In this document: piece by piece, positions 44,776-53,181 of the stretch | Layout of the letters: each line of letters starts with the position of its first letter | How positions within the stretch are numbered: the first letter of the stretch is position 1 | Assembly: GCF_004138485.1 (NCBI RefSeq) | Contig: NZ_RYEV01000010.1 | Span: 124,001 to 188,000, forward strand | DNA length: 64,000 nt | Origin: Peristeroidobacter soli | GTDB taxonomy: Bacteria; Pseudomonadota; Gammaproteobacteria; Steroidobacterales; Steroidobacteraceae | Reading direction: 5' to 3' | The notes under the pieces: generated by a model | Databases searched by the model: none | What the model was told of the DNA's origin: nothing | What the model saw: only the letters and a program-made list of their open reading frames with translations | Made by a program: the position numbers and the translations under genes

Positions 44776-46019
44776 CAGACATCGAGGTGCATATCGATGT
44801 CGACGGCTGCACATGCTCGGTTGGGCTGGCGAGAAGCAATCGCGTCCGTGGCACAGAGACCATCCTGTTCGAATACGACCAGTCTTGGCTAGAGGCCCCG
44901 GACCGGTTCTCATTGGAGCCCGCTCTCGCCTTGACTCGCGGCGCTTTCGCGCCGCCTGCCGGTCGGGCAACTTTCGGATCGATTGGCGATTCTGCACCAG
45001 AGGCCTGGGGACGCCGCCTCATGCAGCGAGCGGAGCGCCGTCTCGCCGCACGCGAAGGCCGCGCAGTTCGCACTCTCACAGAAAGTGACTATCTGCTGGG
45101 TGTCGCCGACGAGACGCGACTCGGCGCACTTCGATTCCGGAGATTCGGCGAAGAAACATTCCAGGCACCGACCCGTGCTGGCGTGCCCGCATTGATCGAA
45201 CTCGGCAGGCTGCTGCAGATCACCGAGCGCATTCTCCGCGATGAGGAAACCGACGAAGATCTCCAACTCATTTTCGCTCCCGGATCCTCCCTGGGCGGTG
45301 CGCGTCCGAAAGCATCGGTCATCGATCAGCATGGCCGACTTGCCATTGCAAAGTTCCCGAAAGAGACCGACGACTACAGCATGGAGACCTGGGAAGAGAT
45401 CGCCCTGACATTGGCTGGGCGGGCCGGCATCGTTACTCCTGAACACAGGCTGATCGACGTCGGCGGTAAGGCGGTCATGTTATCGCGGCGTTTCGATCGT
45501 CGCGGCGCGATCCGCATTCCCTTTCTATCGGCGATGGCAATGATGAGCATGGAAGATGGGGAGCGTGGTAGCTACCCGGAAATCGTCGATGCACTCGTCC
45601 AGCATGGCGCGCGGGGACGAACGGACGCCCATGCTCTGTATCGACGTGTCGTCTTTAACGTGCTGATTTCGAATGTCGACGACCATCTGCGCAATCACGG
45701 CTTCCTCTGGGATGGGAAAGCAGGATGGTCGCTCTCCCCGGCCTATGACCTCAATCCCGTGCCGACCGATCTCAAAGCGCGGGTGTTGACGACCAACATC
45801 GATCTCGATGAAGGCACCTGTTCGCTCGACCTGTTGGAATCCGCCTCGCAGCTCTTCGGACTCACCTTGCCAGGCGCACGTGCCATCATCAAGGAAGTCG
45901 CAACGGCGACCGCGGCTTGGCGCGATACCGCCAAGGCGTGCGGCGCCCGATCGGCCGAGATCCATCGCATGGCCAGCGCTTTCGAGCACGACGATCTCAA
46001 ACGCGCGCTCGCGCTGTGA
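44772..46019 (+). CDS. hipA: HipA-family serine/threonine kinase toxin
   Basis: 415 residues. The HipA N-terminal subdomain is followed by the phosphate-binding loop APGSSLGGARPKA, with Ser172/Ser173 at the position of the autophosphorylated Ser150 loop of E. coli HipA. An ATP lysine lies in LAIAKFPKE. The catalytic loop is NVLISNVDDHLRNHGFL (Asp303/Asp304, Asn307-308 region) and the metal-binding Asp326 is in SPAYDLNP. All kinase elements are intact. Known HipA toxins phosphorylate aminoacyl-tRNA synthetases (GltX in E. coli). It forms a standard antitoxin-first operon with hipB. Confidence 0.92.
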   Translation: MTDIEVHIDVDGCTCSVGLARSNRVRGTETILFEYDQSWLEAPDRFSLEPALALTRGAFAPPAGRATFGSIGDSAPEAWGRRLMQRAERRLAAREGRAVRTLTESDYLLGVADETRLGALRFRRFGEETFQAPTRAGVPALIELGRLLQITERILRDEETDEDLQLIFAPGSSLGGARPKASVIDQHGRLAIAKFPKETDDYSMETWEEIALTLAGRAGIVTPEHRLIDVGGKAVMLSRRFDRRGAIRIPFLSAMAMMSMEDGERGSYPEIVDALVQHGARGRTDAHALYRRVVFNVLISNVDDHLRNHGFLWDGKAGWSLSPAYDLNPVPTDLKARVLTTNIDLDEGTCSLDLLESASQLFGLTLPGARAIIKEVATATAAWRDTAKACGARSAEIHRMASAFEHDDLKRALAL

Positions 46020-46152
46020 TGGGAAACACATGAATGAGCACTCGATTGAGAGATTCAGCGTCATGCGTTCCATTGAACACCGAGCACTCCACTGACATCG
46101 TCGTGATCGACTCGCCGGCGCGAGCCCGGACGCTGTTCGTCGTGCCGCCTGC

Positions 46153-47628
46153 TCACTCGAACAAACTGACGATGCTCTGATACTTTTCGATGTACCAGCG
46201 GTTTTCGTTGTTGTATCTCGGGATCGCCACCGGATGAACCTCCGTGCCGACGATTTTCCAGACACAGGGACAGGCCACTGACGTGCTGGCGAGCTGCACG
46301 GTTGCCGGGCGGCTCAGTTCATCGAGCCGCACCTTCATTCGAGTCAGCGAGCGATAGAGCTTGGTGACATTGCGGGGGCCGCCGTTGTACGCGGCGACCG
46401 GGAAGATGCCGAGCACGGCCGGGTTGGTTCGATACGCCTGGCGAATGTCCGAGCGCATGCCGGCCAGTTCCAGATCCAGCAGGCACACAGCCGCTTTCAT
46501 GGCGTTCAGCAGATTGGTCGCGCCTCGTTCGAAGACCGGGTCGATCTTCGCCCCCGGGCAGCGCCTGACCACCAGCGAATACGTGCCGTTGCCCCGGCGG
46601 TTGGTGAATTGCATGGGACCGAGCGCATTCGCGCTGGAGACGCTGTATCGATAGGCCTCCTCCTGCTTCAGTCCGTACTGACTCAGGACCTCATCGAACG
46701 CACCGGTCTGCTTTGCCACGTAATCGGCGTCGTCGGTCTGCTCGATGACCGCGAGCGTCGTGACGACCTCCAGAGGAATGGAGTCGGCGAGCAGCGTTCC
46801 AGGAAAGGCCGCGCTCGGCACGCGCGCGTGACGCAGCTCCTCGATCGCCTGGCGTGCGGTGGCGGTGAGGAACTCCTTGCCGCCGTTGACGAACGCCGCG
46901 TCGAACGTGTCCTCGGTGAATGGCAGATACACGATGGGTTTCGCCGTCTGGGCGACAGCGCGCCACTGCCTGCGTTTGATCAGGTTGTTGTCGAACACAG
47001 GGAACTTGCGGCCGTAGACTTTCAGGGGAGCGCCGTCCTGCGAGAAGGCGAACATCAACCGTTCGGCACCGGTGCCTTTCACGTGCTTGGCCTGGATGCC
47101 GGGCGTGAGCGATCGAAAAGGCAGGGGCTTGCGCCCAGGCGACCACTTGATCGGCGGCCGCGGCAGCTCGATGTGCGCGACGGACCACTCCTCCTTCGCT
47201 TCGTTCCACAGCGCAAAGGCGACGGGGCGACCGCGCAGCACCTGATTCTTACCCTTGCCGGTGAAGAAGTATTGGAGCTCGACGTCGCGAAGCACGGTCT
47301 GCGCTTCGGCCACGAGATCGTGGATCACCTGATGACGGTTCAGATTGCGGCCCTGGACGATGACCTCCTCGGGCTTCTCGCCGGGCTGCTCGGGGGCCGG
47401 CGCCGTCTCGGCAACGGCGAGCGGGACTTCGCCCTCTTCTTCCTTCGACTCCCCTTTCGAGGTGGGCTCCGCCAGCTCGAGCGACGCCGCCACCTCCGCC
47501 GGAGCGATCTGCCCCGCGTCGATCAGCGTCGGTTCCTCTTCACCCGCGGCGCCCCCGGTCATCGCGCATCCCGAACAGATCAGGGACACCAGCACCAGGG
47601 CCAGCGCCCCCGTTTTCCTCATGCTCAT
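46153..47628 (-). CDS. Lytic-transglycosylase-like (SLT-fold) lipoprotein
   Basis: About 491 residues from ATG 47628. The signal ends in the lipobox LICSGC, so it is lipidated. An acidic Ala/Glu/Pro-rich linker runs to about residue 90. The C-terminal half carries a lysozyme-like fold: LEVVTTLAVIEQTDDADYV with the likely catalytic Glu, SSANALGPMQFTNRRG matching the GxMQ motif, and IFPVAAYNGGPRNVTKLY matching AAYNxGxxxV. The central domain (TGKGKNQVLRGRPVAFALWN) is not recognised. It probably cleaves peptidoglycan from the periplasmic face of a membrane. The frame opens upstream at 47697, but the lipoprotein start is clear. Confidence 0.85.
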   Translation of the reverse strand: MSMRKTGALALVLVSLICSGCAMTGGAAGEEEPTLIDAGQIAPAEVAASLELAEPTSKGESKEEEGEVPLAVAETAPAPEQPGEKPEEVIVQGRNLNRHQVIHDLVAEAQTVLRDVELQYFFTGKGKNQVLRGRPVAFALWNEAKEEWSVAHIELPRPPIKWSPGRKPLPFRSLTPGIQAKHVKGTGAERLMFAFSQDGAPLKVYGRKFPVFDNNLIKRRQWRAVAQTAKPIVYLPFTEDTFDAAFVNGGKEFLTATARQAIEELRHARVPSAAFPGTLLADSIPLEVVTTLAVIEQTDDADYVAKQTGAFDEVLSQYGLKQEEAYRYSVSSANALGPMQFTNRRGNGTYSLVVRRCPGAKIDPVFERGATNLLNAMKAAVCLLDLELAGMRSDIRQAYRTNPAVLGIFPVAAYNGGPRNVTKLYRSLTRMKVRLDELSRPATVQLASTSVACPCVWKIVGTEVHPVAIPRYNNENRWYIEKYQSIVSLFE

Positions 47629-47765
47629 CGTCCAGTTTCTCGATTCTCGATCGTTGCCTAGCCTCCGATAGTGAATTGGTCGGTGGCCTGAGCGCAATCG
47701 GCACTCGGCCGTAACTGTGAACGGGCCGACCTGCCCAACGACGCAATCGAGTTCCTACGCCCTCT

Positions 47766-47800
47766 GCAGTGGGGCCGGCCTCGAGGCCCGGCCCCACTGC
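47766..47800. repeat. Strong 13-bp-arm palindrome
   Basis: Perfect inverted repeat (gcagtggggccgg / ccggccccactgc) with a 9-nt loop that is itself mostly self-complementary (cctcgagg). No T tract follows on either strand. It lies in the 301-nt gap between the small periplasmic gene and the transglycosylase gene, both minus-strand. It may stabilise or terminate the upstream message, or be a REP-like element. The rest of the gap (47801-47929) shows only an unstarted frame ending GSDGKPKSWRACF. Confidence 0.6.
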
Positions 47801-47929
47801 TGCCGCCGGAATTTCAGAAACAGGCCCTCCACGATTTGGGCTTGCCGTCGCTGCCCGGCTCGATCCGGCCGGCCCTGACGAATGCGGCATTCAGATTGAT
47901 CGTGGCTCGACCGGCAGAAAGCCCCTGGC

Positions 47930-48400
47930 CTAATGCGTACGCATGACCTTGATCATTCGCGACGCGCCCTCGACATACATTCTGTAGCCGCCGAGCTTGC
48001 CGCGCTCGATACGGGCGGAGTAGCTCTTGCCCGACTCGAGGCGCTGCGTGTTCGGCGTGCTCTCGGTCGCCTTCCAGACCTGACCGTCAGCCATGCGAAA
48101 CAGTCCCATGCCATCGAATCCATAGCTGACATTCTCGATCTTGACGGTCACGTCCTCGATCGTTTCCTGCGGGCGTTTCGTCTTGACCTGCTCGGCGCCG
48201 AGACCGGGGGGCGCGACTTCCGGACGCGCGCCACTCACCGCACGCAACTCGCGTTCCAGGCAGGCGATATGCTCGGGTGGGTTGTCAGCATGCTTCGCGC
48301 GACAATCGGCGATGGCAGCGCTGGGATCTGCCGCGGCGTGCGCGAGGATGGCAAACAGAAACATGCCCTGAGCCAGGACACAGCGAATCACAGTATTCAT
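47930..48400 (-). CDS. Small exported protein of unknown function
   Basis: 156 residues from ATG 48400 (the frame opens at 48439). A signal peptide (LAQGMFLFAILAHAAADP) is followed by a short Cys-containing helical segment (ADCRAKHADNPPEHIACLER). The C-terminal beta domain reads DVTVKIENVSYGFDGMGLF, MADGQVWKATESTPNTQRLE, SARIERGKLGGYRMYVEGAS. The two cysteines can form a disulfide. I do not recognise the family; the FRMADGQVW ... GGYRMYVEG pattern recurs in small proteobacterial periplasmic proteins of unknown role. It lies 40 nt after the DUF2182 gene and may share its transcript. Confidence 0.75.
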   Translation of the reverse strand: MNTVIRCVLAQGMFLFAILAHAAADPSAAIADCRAKHADNPPEHIACLERELRAVSGARPEVAPPGLGAEQVKTKRPQETIEDVTVKIENVSYGFDGMGLFRMADGQVWKATESTPNTQRLESGKSYSARIERGKLGGYRMYVEGASRMIKVMRTH

Positions 48401-48440
48401 CGACTCGATGATGCCCCGTGACCCTGCGACACTCAACATG

Positions 48441-49259
48441 TCAGGCTGGCACGAGCGCCATCCAGGCTCCCGCCGCGATACATGCGACGCCGGCGATGCG
48501 GGCCACCCATCGACCCCACGGCGTCAGCTTCTCCAGCAGAACGAGCAGCGATAGCAGCGCAATCCAGAGCACGTTCATCACGCCGACCACGAACAGCAGT
48601 GCCATCAGGATCCAGCAACAGCCGACACAATAGATGCCATGGAGCAGTCCGAGGTGGATGCAGCCGCGACGATTGTTGCGAAACCCGCCGTGACTCATCA
48701 GGAATCGAAACGGCGACTGACACTGGGCGAGGCAGGCATCCTTGAGCGGCGTCCATTGGTAGAGGCCCGCGGCAATCAGAACGACCGCTCCCAGCGCGAG
48801 ACTGGTGCTTGCCATGCGTGCATTCAGCAGCGCCTGCCGCTCCAACAGCCATTGCACCAGCGTCGCCGCCAGAGAAAAGCCGCTCCAGGCCAGCAGATAA
48901 CCCGCGACGAACCAACCGGTCGCGGCGAACGGCTGGCCCACGAGCGTCTTCTGCCGGGCCACACGGGCATACATCAGAATCATCGGCGCGGCTGAAGGCG
49001 CCATCATGCCGATCATCATCACCGCCCACATCAGGAACACGAAGGCGAACTCGACTGCCCTCCAGGGCGCGAGGATCGGCGTCATCATCCCCACGCCGGC
49101 GGGCACCATGCGAAACCCGCTCATATCCATGGACTCCATGTCCATGTCCGCGGCGAGCCAGAGCAGATACAGCCAGGCCAGCACGGCGATGCCGACGAGG
49201 GCACTCGCAACGACGCGCCGATCCCGTCGCAGCACCCCATCCAGGACGTCGTCGCTCAT
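48441..49259 (-). CDS. DUF2182-family integral membrane protein
   Basis: 272 residues, about seven membrane helices. The first periplasmic loop is Met/Asp-rich (DMDMESMDMSGFRMVPAG). A family core follows: FLMWAVMMIGMMAPSAAPMI, then CQSPFRFLMSHG, GCIHLGLLHGIYCVGCCW and LEKLTPWGRWVARIAG. The Met-rich loop and the CVGCCW cluster suggest soft metal (copper) contact; the family is called predicted metal-binding, but the function is unproved. It is 20 nt downstream of the DUF1326 gene. This pair is known to occur together. Confidence 0.9.
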   Translation of the reverse strand: MSDDVLDGVLRRDRRVVASALVGIAVLAWLYLLWLAADMDMESMDMSGFRMVPAGVGMMTPILAPWRAVEFAFVFLMWAVMMIGMMAPSAAPMILMYARVARQKTLVGQPFAATGWFVAGYLLAWSGFSLAATLVQWLLERQALLNARMASTSLALGAVVLIAAGLYQWTPLKDACLAQCQSPFRFLMSHGGFRNNRRGCIHLGLLHGIYCVGCCWILMALLFVVGVMNVLWIALLSLLVLLEKLTPWGRWVARIAGVACIAAGAWMALVPA

Positions 49260-49279
49260 GTCGCGTTTCGCGACGGCGC

Positions 49280-49915
49280 TCAGGAAACGTTCGACCAGCG
49301 AATGGGCGCGTAGAGACCGTTCCTGCCGGAATTATCCCAATGCATGCCCTGATCGTTGAACGTATTGCCGGGCGCCCCGACGGCCATCGCCATCCGGTCG
49401 GCACTCACCGGATGGCCGAGATTTACCCACATTTCCCCGCTCGGATGCATGGTTGGCAGCGGCTCGACCGACATGTGCAAAATGTTTGGAATGTCCGCCG
49501 AGCGTGTCTTGCCAGTGATCGCAAAGCTGATGGGGACCTTGGTGACCCCGAGGTTCCTGCTGATCAGCGGCGTGAACGCCGCCATGGGACCGCCGGCCGC
49601 GCCGGTGAAGATCGCGGTCAGAGCATCGGTCTGCGCATCGCTGGCGCGCTCATCGATATACGTGGCCTGCGACCAGTCTCCGTCCGCCATGACGCCCGGT
49701 GCGTGGAGGATGACCAGAACATTGAGTCCATCGAGCTCAACCTCGCCGTAGCGGCCCCGGTCGATGTGAAAGATCAGCGGGACATTACAAAATCCCTCGG
49801 TCGGTCGCGCCGTCAATGGGGCGGCGGCCGACACCAGGCACGGACACACCACGCTGCAACTGCAATTCTCGAAATAATCACCGGAAAGCTGCCATGCGAC
49901 TGAGTCTGCCATCAC
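49280..49915 (-). CDS. DUF1326-family protein
   Basis: 211 residues from ATG 49915/49912; no signal peptide. The N-terminus SGDYFENCSCSVVCPCLVS, with four cysteines, is the family signature. The family pattern continues in FHIDRGRYGEVELDGLNVLV, ILHAPGVMADGDWSQATYID and ERASDAQTDALTAIFTGAAG. The C-terminus IRWSNVS closes a mostly beta domain. The Cys cluster could hold metal. It precedes the DUF2182 membrane gene and is likely its cytosolic partner. Function unknown. Confidence 0.9.
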   Translation of the reverse strand: MMADSVAWQLSGDYFENCSCSVVCPCLVSAAAPLTARPTEGFCNVPLIFHIDRGRYGEVELDGLNVLVILHAPGVMADGDWSQATYIDERASDAQTDALTAIFTGAAGGPMAAFTPLISRNLGVTKVPISFAITGKTRSADIPNILHMSVEPLPTMHPSGEMWVNLGHPVSADRMAMAVGAPGNTFNDQGMHWDNSGRNGLYAPIRWSNVS

Positions 49916-50120
49916 TCTCTCCCAGGTCGCCTCTGAATCCGCCTCATCCTACCGCGACTCGGGCTCAAACGACCGTTCCGCGCCCGAGTTACGTATTCTT
50001 AAGGTGCCGCAGGAAATACGCCTTCATATAATGCGTTGCACTGTCCCTGCGTGTCACCGTGGGGTCATCGACCGCTGGCATTCTGTCTACTGTTAGTAAT
50101 GTGGTCAGGGCGCGAACTCC

Positions 50121-50930
50121 ATGGTTCTCGTGCTCAAGCGCATCGCTCGAAGACTGGTGAGCCCATCGCAGTGGTCCTGGCTGAGCTGGTACCGCGGTCG
50201 ATTCGGAATCCTGCGCGCGCTCACCGGCTATTTCGCCCTGCTGTTGCACCCGGACATTTGTTTCATTTCGGCGGCCGAGGCCGATACGCGCCATCCGATC
50301 GCCATTCGCCCGGGCACGGCGGACCAGAGCGTGTTCGATGAAGTGTTCCTGAAACGCGAATACGACATTGATGTCGATTCGCCGACCGTCATCATCGATG
50401 CGGGCGCTCACATCGGCCTCGCCACGGTGTTCTTCGCCGAGCGCTTTCGAGACGCAGTGGTGATCGCGATCGAGCCGGAGGCGACCAACTTCGCCGTCCT
50501 GTGCAGGAACGTCAGCGCCTATCCACAGGTCCGTGCGATTCGCGCCGGGCTCTGGAGCCGCAGCACGTGGCTGCGAATCGAGAACCCCGACGCCGCGACC
50601 TGGAGTTTTCGCGTGCTCGAATCGGAGCAGCCCACGGACCTCCGGGCCGTGTCGATTGCCGATGTGATGCAGCTGCATGGCATCGATCACATCGACATTC
50701 TCAAGATGGACATCGAAGGCGCGGAGCTGGAAGTGTTGACTCACAACGCCGGCTGGCTGAGCACGGTGAGCAATCTGTTGATCGAGCTGCACGACCGCTA
50801 TCGTCCAGGCTGCACGGCGGCGCTCGAAGCGGCCTTGAGCGACTACGACTACGAGCGCTCCAAACACGGCAGTACCGTCATTCTGCAGAACATTCGCCGC
50901 AGGTCCGCCGCCATGCTCGCGCTCTCCTAG
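50121..50930 (+). CDS. FkbM-family methyltransferase
   Basis: 269 residues. The class I SAM-dependent fold is shown by motif I VIIDAGAHIGLATVFFAERF, the motif II VVIAIEPEATNFAVLCRNV, and the family LKMDIEGAELEVLTHNAGWL, where the acidic end binds the substrate or metal. FkbM-type enzymes O-methylate hydroxyls in natural products or sugars. The N-terminal helical part (about 1-70) is Arg/Trp-rich and may touch the membrane. It stands alone on this strand; its stop codon region overlaps the hupE stop by 4 nt in convergent orientation. No glycan-synthesis neighbours, so the acceptor is unknown. Confidence 0.88.
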   Translation: MVLVLKRIARRLVSPSQWSWLSWYRGRFGILRALTGYFALLLHPDICFISAAEADTRHPIAIRPGTADQSVFDEVFLKREYDIDVDSPTVIIDAGAHIGLATVFFAERFRDAVVIAIEPEATNFAVLCRNVSAYPQVRAIRAGLWSRSTWLRIENPDAATWSFRVLESEQPTDLRAVSIADVMQLHGIDHIDILKMDIEGAELEVLTHNAGWLSTVSNLLIELHDRYRPGCTAALEAALSDYDYERSKHGSTVILQNIRRRSAAMLALS

Positions 50931-51499
50931 CTTTGGAGCAGCGTGCCGAGCACCACGATCCCAAGAAGAGAAATCGCGCGACCACTCCATTTGAGTAGGG
51001 TCGGGCGCGCAAGCACGACACCGATGGCATGCAAGGTTGCGGTGGTCAGAATCAACCCGAAGATGAAGGGCAGCGTTGAAACGTCGCCGGCCCTCTCCGT
51101 CCCGTGCGCGAGACCGTGCACGAGTGCAAACACCGCGGTCGACACGATGAGAGGCGTCGCTCGCAGTGACCGCTTCGAATGCAGCGCCAGTCCGAACGCG
51201 ATCAGAGATAACGCAAGCCCGATCTCAGTGAACGGCTGAGCCGCGCTGCCCGCGCCGAATGTCGCCCCTGCTGCCATCGCCGTCACAAAACAGGTCGGCA
51301 GCCAAAGGCGCATCGCTCCACCGTAGTGCCCTGCCAGCAGGCCGACCGCCAGGATCGCGACGAGATGATCGAGCCCCAAGAGCGGATGCAGTACGCCCGC
51401 CATGAAGCTATGCGCTTCACCGCCCGCGTGCGCCATTACCGTGGCCGGCATCAAAGCGCACAGAGAGGACAAGATCAGGCGCGGTGTGCGAGGTGACAT
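50927..51499 (-). CDS. hupE: HupE/UreJ-family membrane protein (nickel-related)
   Basis: About 190 residues from ATG 51499 (ATG 51511 is also possible; the open frame back to 51733 lies antisense to ureG). A signal-like first helix ends AHAGG, followed by the family signature [24 protein letters not shown] split over the first TM pair. His residues of HPLLGLDH are proposed nickel ligands. About six membrane helices follow, with HGLAHG in the fourth. HupE/UreJ proteins supply nickel for hydrogenase or urease; here ureG is divergent 113 nt away, so urease is the likely client. Confidence 0.9.
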   Translation of the reverse strand: MSPRTPRLILSSLCALMPATVMAHAGGEAHSFMAGVLHPLLGLDHLVAILAVGLLAGHYGGAMRLWLPTCFVTAMAAGATFGAGSAAQPFTEIGLALSLIAFGLALHSKRSLRATPLIVSTAVFALVHGLAHGTERAGDVSTLPFIFGLILTTATLHAIGVVLARPTLLKWSGRAISLLGIVVLGTLLQS

Positions 51500-51611
51500 G
51501 CGTGCCAGCATGCCCGCGATTTCATTGGTCTGCCCTGGGGTAAATGACGTAGGCGGCATCCGTGAGCGGAACCGTATGATGGATAACCAACGGCGTGCGC
51601 GAGGAGAACAG

Positions 51612-52235
51612 ATGGCCAAGGCTGAAGTACTGAGGCTGGGCGTTGGCGGCCCGGTCGGCTCGGGTAAGACGGCGCTGGTCGACAGCCTGTGCAAGCGCAT
51701 GCGCGAGCGCTTCAACATCGCGGTCGTCACCAACGATATCTACACGCGCGAGGATGCCGAATTCCTGATTCGCAGCCAGGCACTGTCGCCGGATCGTATT
51801 CGGGGCGTCGAAACCGGGGGGTGCCCGCATACCGCCATCCGCGAAGATGCCTCAATGAACCTCGCGGCCATCGACGATCTGATGCAACAATTCGCCGGGC
51901 TGGACATGATCATCGTCGAAAGCGGCGGCGACAATCTCGCGGCCACGTTCAGCCCGGAGCTGTCGGACCTCACGCTCTACGTGATCGACGTGGCCGCCGG
52001 CGACAAGATTCCCCGTAAAGGCGGCCCCGGCATCATCCGCTCGGACCTGTTGATCATCAACAAGATCGATCTGGCGCCGCACGTGGGCGCATCGCTCGAA
52101 GTGATGGATCGGGACGCACGCAGGATGCGCGGCGAACGTCCCTTCGTCTTTACGAATCTGAAGACGGCCGAAGGATTGGATCGGGTGATCGCGTTCATCG
52201 AACGCGAGGGAATGCTGAAGAGCCAGCTCGCTTGA
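51612..52235 (+). CDS. ureG: Urease accessory GTPase UreG
   Basis: 207 residues from ATG 51612, with AGGAG eight bases upstream. The P-loop [16 protein letters not shown] has Lys19. The metal-binding Cys-Pro-His motif is in [15 protein letters not shown]. Then come [18 protein letters not shown] and the guanine motif [10 protein letters not shown]. UreG delivers nickel with UreE/UreF/UreD. It is unusually placed: the rest of the urease cluster begins with ureD at 63630 beyond the transporter operon. Two regulators and the porin/urt genes lie between. The frame opens at 51402, but the ATG gives the standard length. Confidence 0.96.
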   Translation: MAKAEVLRLGVGGPVGSGKTALVDSLCKRMRERFNIAVVTNDIYTREDAEFLIRSQALSPDRIRGVETGGCPHTAIREDASMNLAAIDDLMQQFAGLDMIIVESGGDNLAATFSPELSDLTLYVIDVAAGDKIPRKGGPGIIRSDLLIINKIDLAPHVGASLEVMDRDARRMRGERPFVFTNLKTAEGLDRVIAFIEREGMLKSQLA

Positions 52236-52254
52236 GACCCGAGGCCGATCGTTC

Positions 52255-53181
52255 TTAGCGAGCCAACGTACGCACCGCCCGAGCGGCGGCGGCCGCGCGA
52301 TTCTCCACGCCCAGTTTGATGAACACCTGCTCGAGATGCTTGTTCACCGTGCGTGGACTGATGCTCAGGATCTCGCCGATCTCGCGATTCGATTTGCCAC
52401 GGCTGATCCATAGCAGGACTTCGGCCTCCCGCGTGGTCAGCGATAGTGCCCGTTGCAACAGTTGTTCTTCGCCGCGAGAGCCGACTTCGGCCAACCGAAA
52501 CAACAATTCATCCGGACCGATATGACTCAGCACGGATATCTCCAGGTGTCGCGAGCCGATAGCCATGGTGACACTGCCGGACGCCTTCGCCCCCTCGCCC
52601 CGCAGCTGCATGAGTTGTTCGACCACCGCCGCCGGCAGGCTCGCCGCCTGATCGTTCTGCGCGGGAAACAGCTCAGCGAGCAGTTCTCTGGCCTTGGGCG
52701 TCGACCACAACAGGCGGCCGCTGAGATCGGTCGCAAGCAGGAATCGTCCGGTGGCGTCCAGGGCGGCATGCGTGCCATGCGCCATCCTTGCATTGGCCAG
52801 ATGCACCCGGATACGAGCCAGTAGTTCATCCACGACGAGCGGCTTGGTGACGTAATCGACGCCGCCCGCCGCGAGTCCCTCGACCACGTGCTCGGTATCG
52901 CTCAAGCCCGTCATGAAGATGACCGGCAGGTGTGACAACAACTTTTCGCGCTTCAGACGCCGACACGCTTCGAACCCGCCGATCCCCGGCATCACCGCGT
53001 CCATCAGCACCAGATCGGGGGTGACCTGATCCACCAGCTCCAGCGCACTGTCGCCGTCGGTGGCGATCAGCACGGTGAATCCGGCCTGATCGAGCGTGTC
53101 GGTCAGAAAGCTCAGCGTCTCCGGCGTGTCGTCCACGACCAGCACGGTATCGCGACGCGTGCTTGCATCAGAGGTCATCAT
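52255..53181 (-). CDS. Response regulator with LuxR-type output
   Basis: 308 residues. The receiver is TVLVVDDTPETLSFLTDTL with phospho-acceptor Asp61 in LVLMDAVMPGIGG and the conserved Lys in VDYVTKPLVVDEL. A middle PAS-like segment (about 145-235; RFLLATDLSGRLLWSTPKAR) is followed by a LuxR HTH (LTTREAEVLLWISRGKSNRE, ISPRTVNKHLEQVFIKLGVE). Its start overlaps the end of the permease-kinase by 11-14 nt, so the two form a translationally coupled two-component pair. Probable targets are the divergent porin-urt operon and its own promoter region; this is inference from position. Confidence 0.93.
   Translation of the reverse strand: MMTSDASTRRDTVLVVDDTPETLSFLTDTLDQAGFTVLIATDGDSALELVDQVTPDLVLMDAVMPGIGGFEACRRLKREKLLSHLPVIFMTGLSDTEHVVEGLAAGGVDYVTKPLVVDELLARIRVHLANARMAHGTHAALDATGRFLLATDLSGRLLWSTPKARELLAELFPAQNDQAASLPAAVVEQLMQLRGEGAKASGSVTMAIGSRHLEISVLSHIGPDELLFRLAEVGSRGEEQLLQRALSLTTREAEVLLWISRGKSNREIGEILSISPRTVNKHLEQVFIKLGVENRAAAAARAVRTLAR

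Noticed and set aside
41634-46152. Genomic island or prophage
   Set aside because: Although gene content is accessory, there is no integrase, transposase, tRNA or flanking direct repeat that I can see.
47811-47929. Small gene ending GSDGKPKSWRACF on the minus strand
   Set aside because: The frame has no usable start codon and begins inside the preceding gene; too weak to call.
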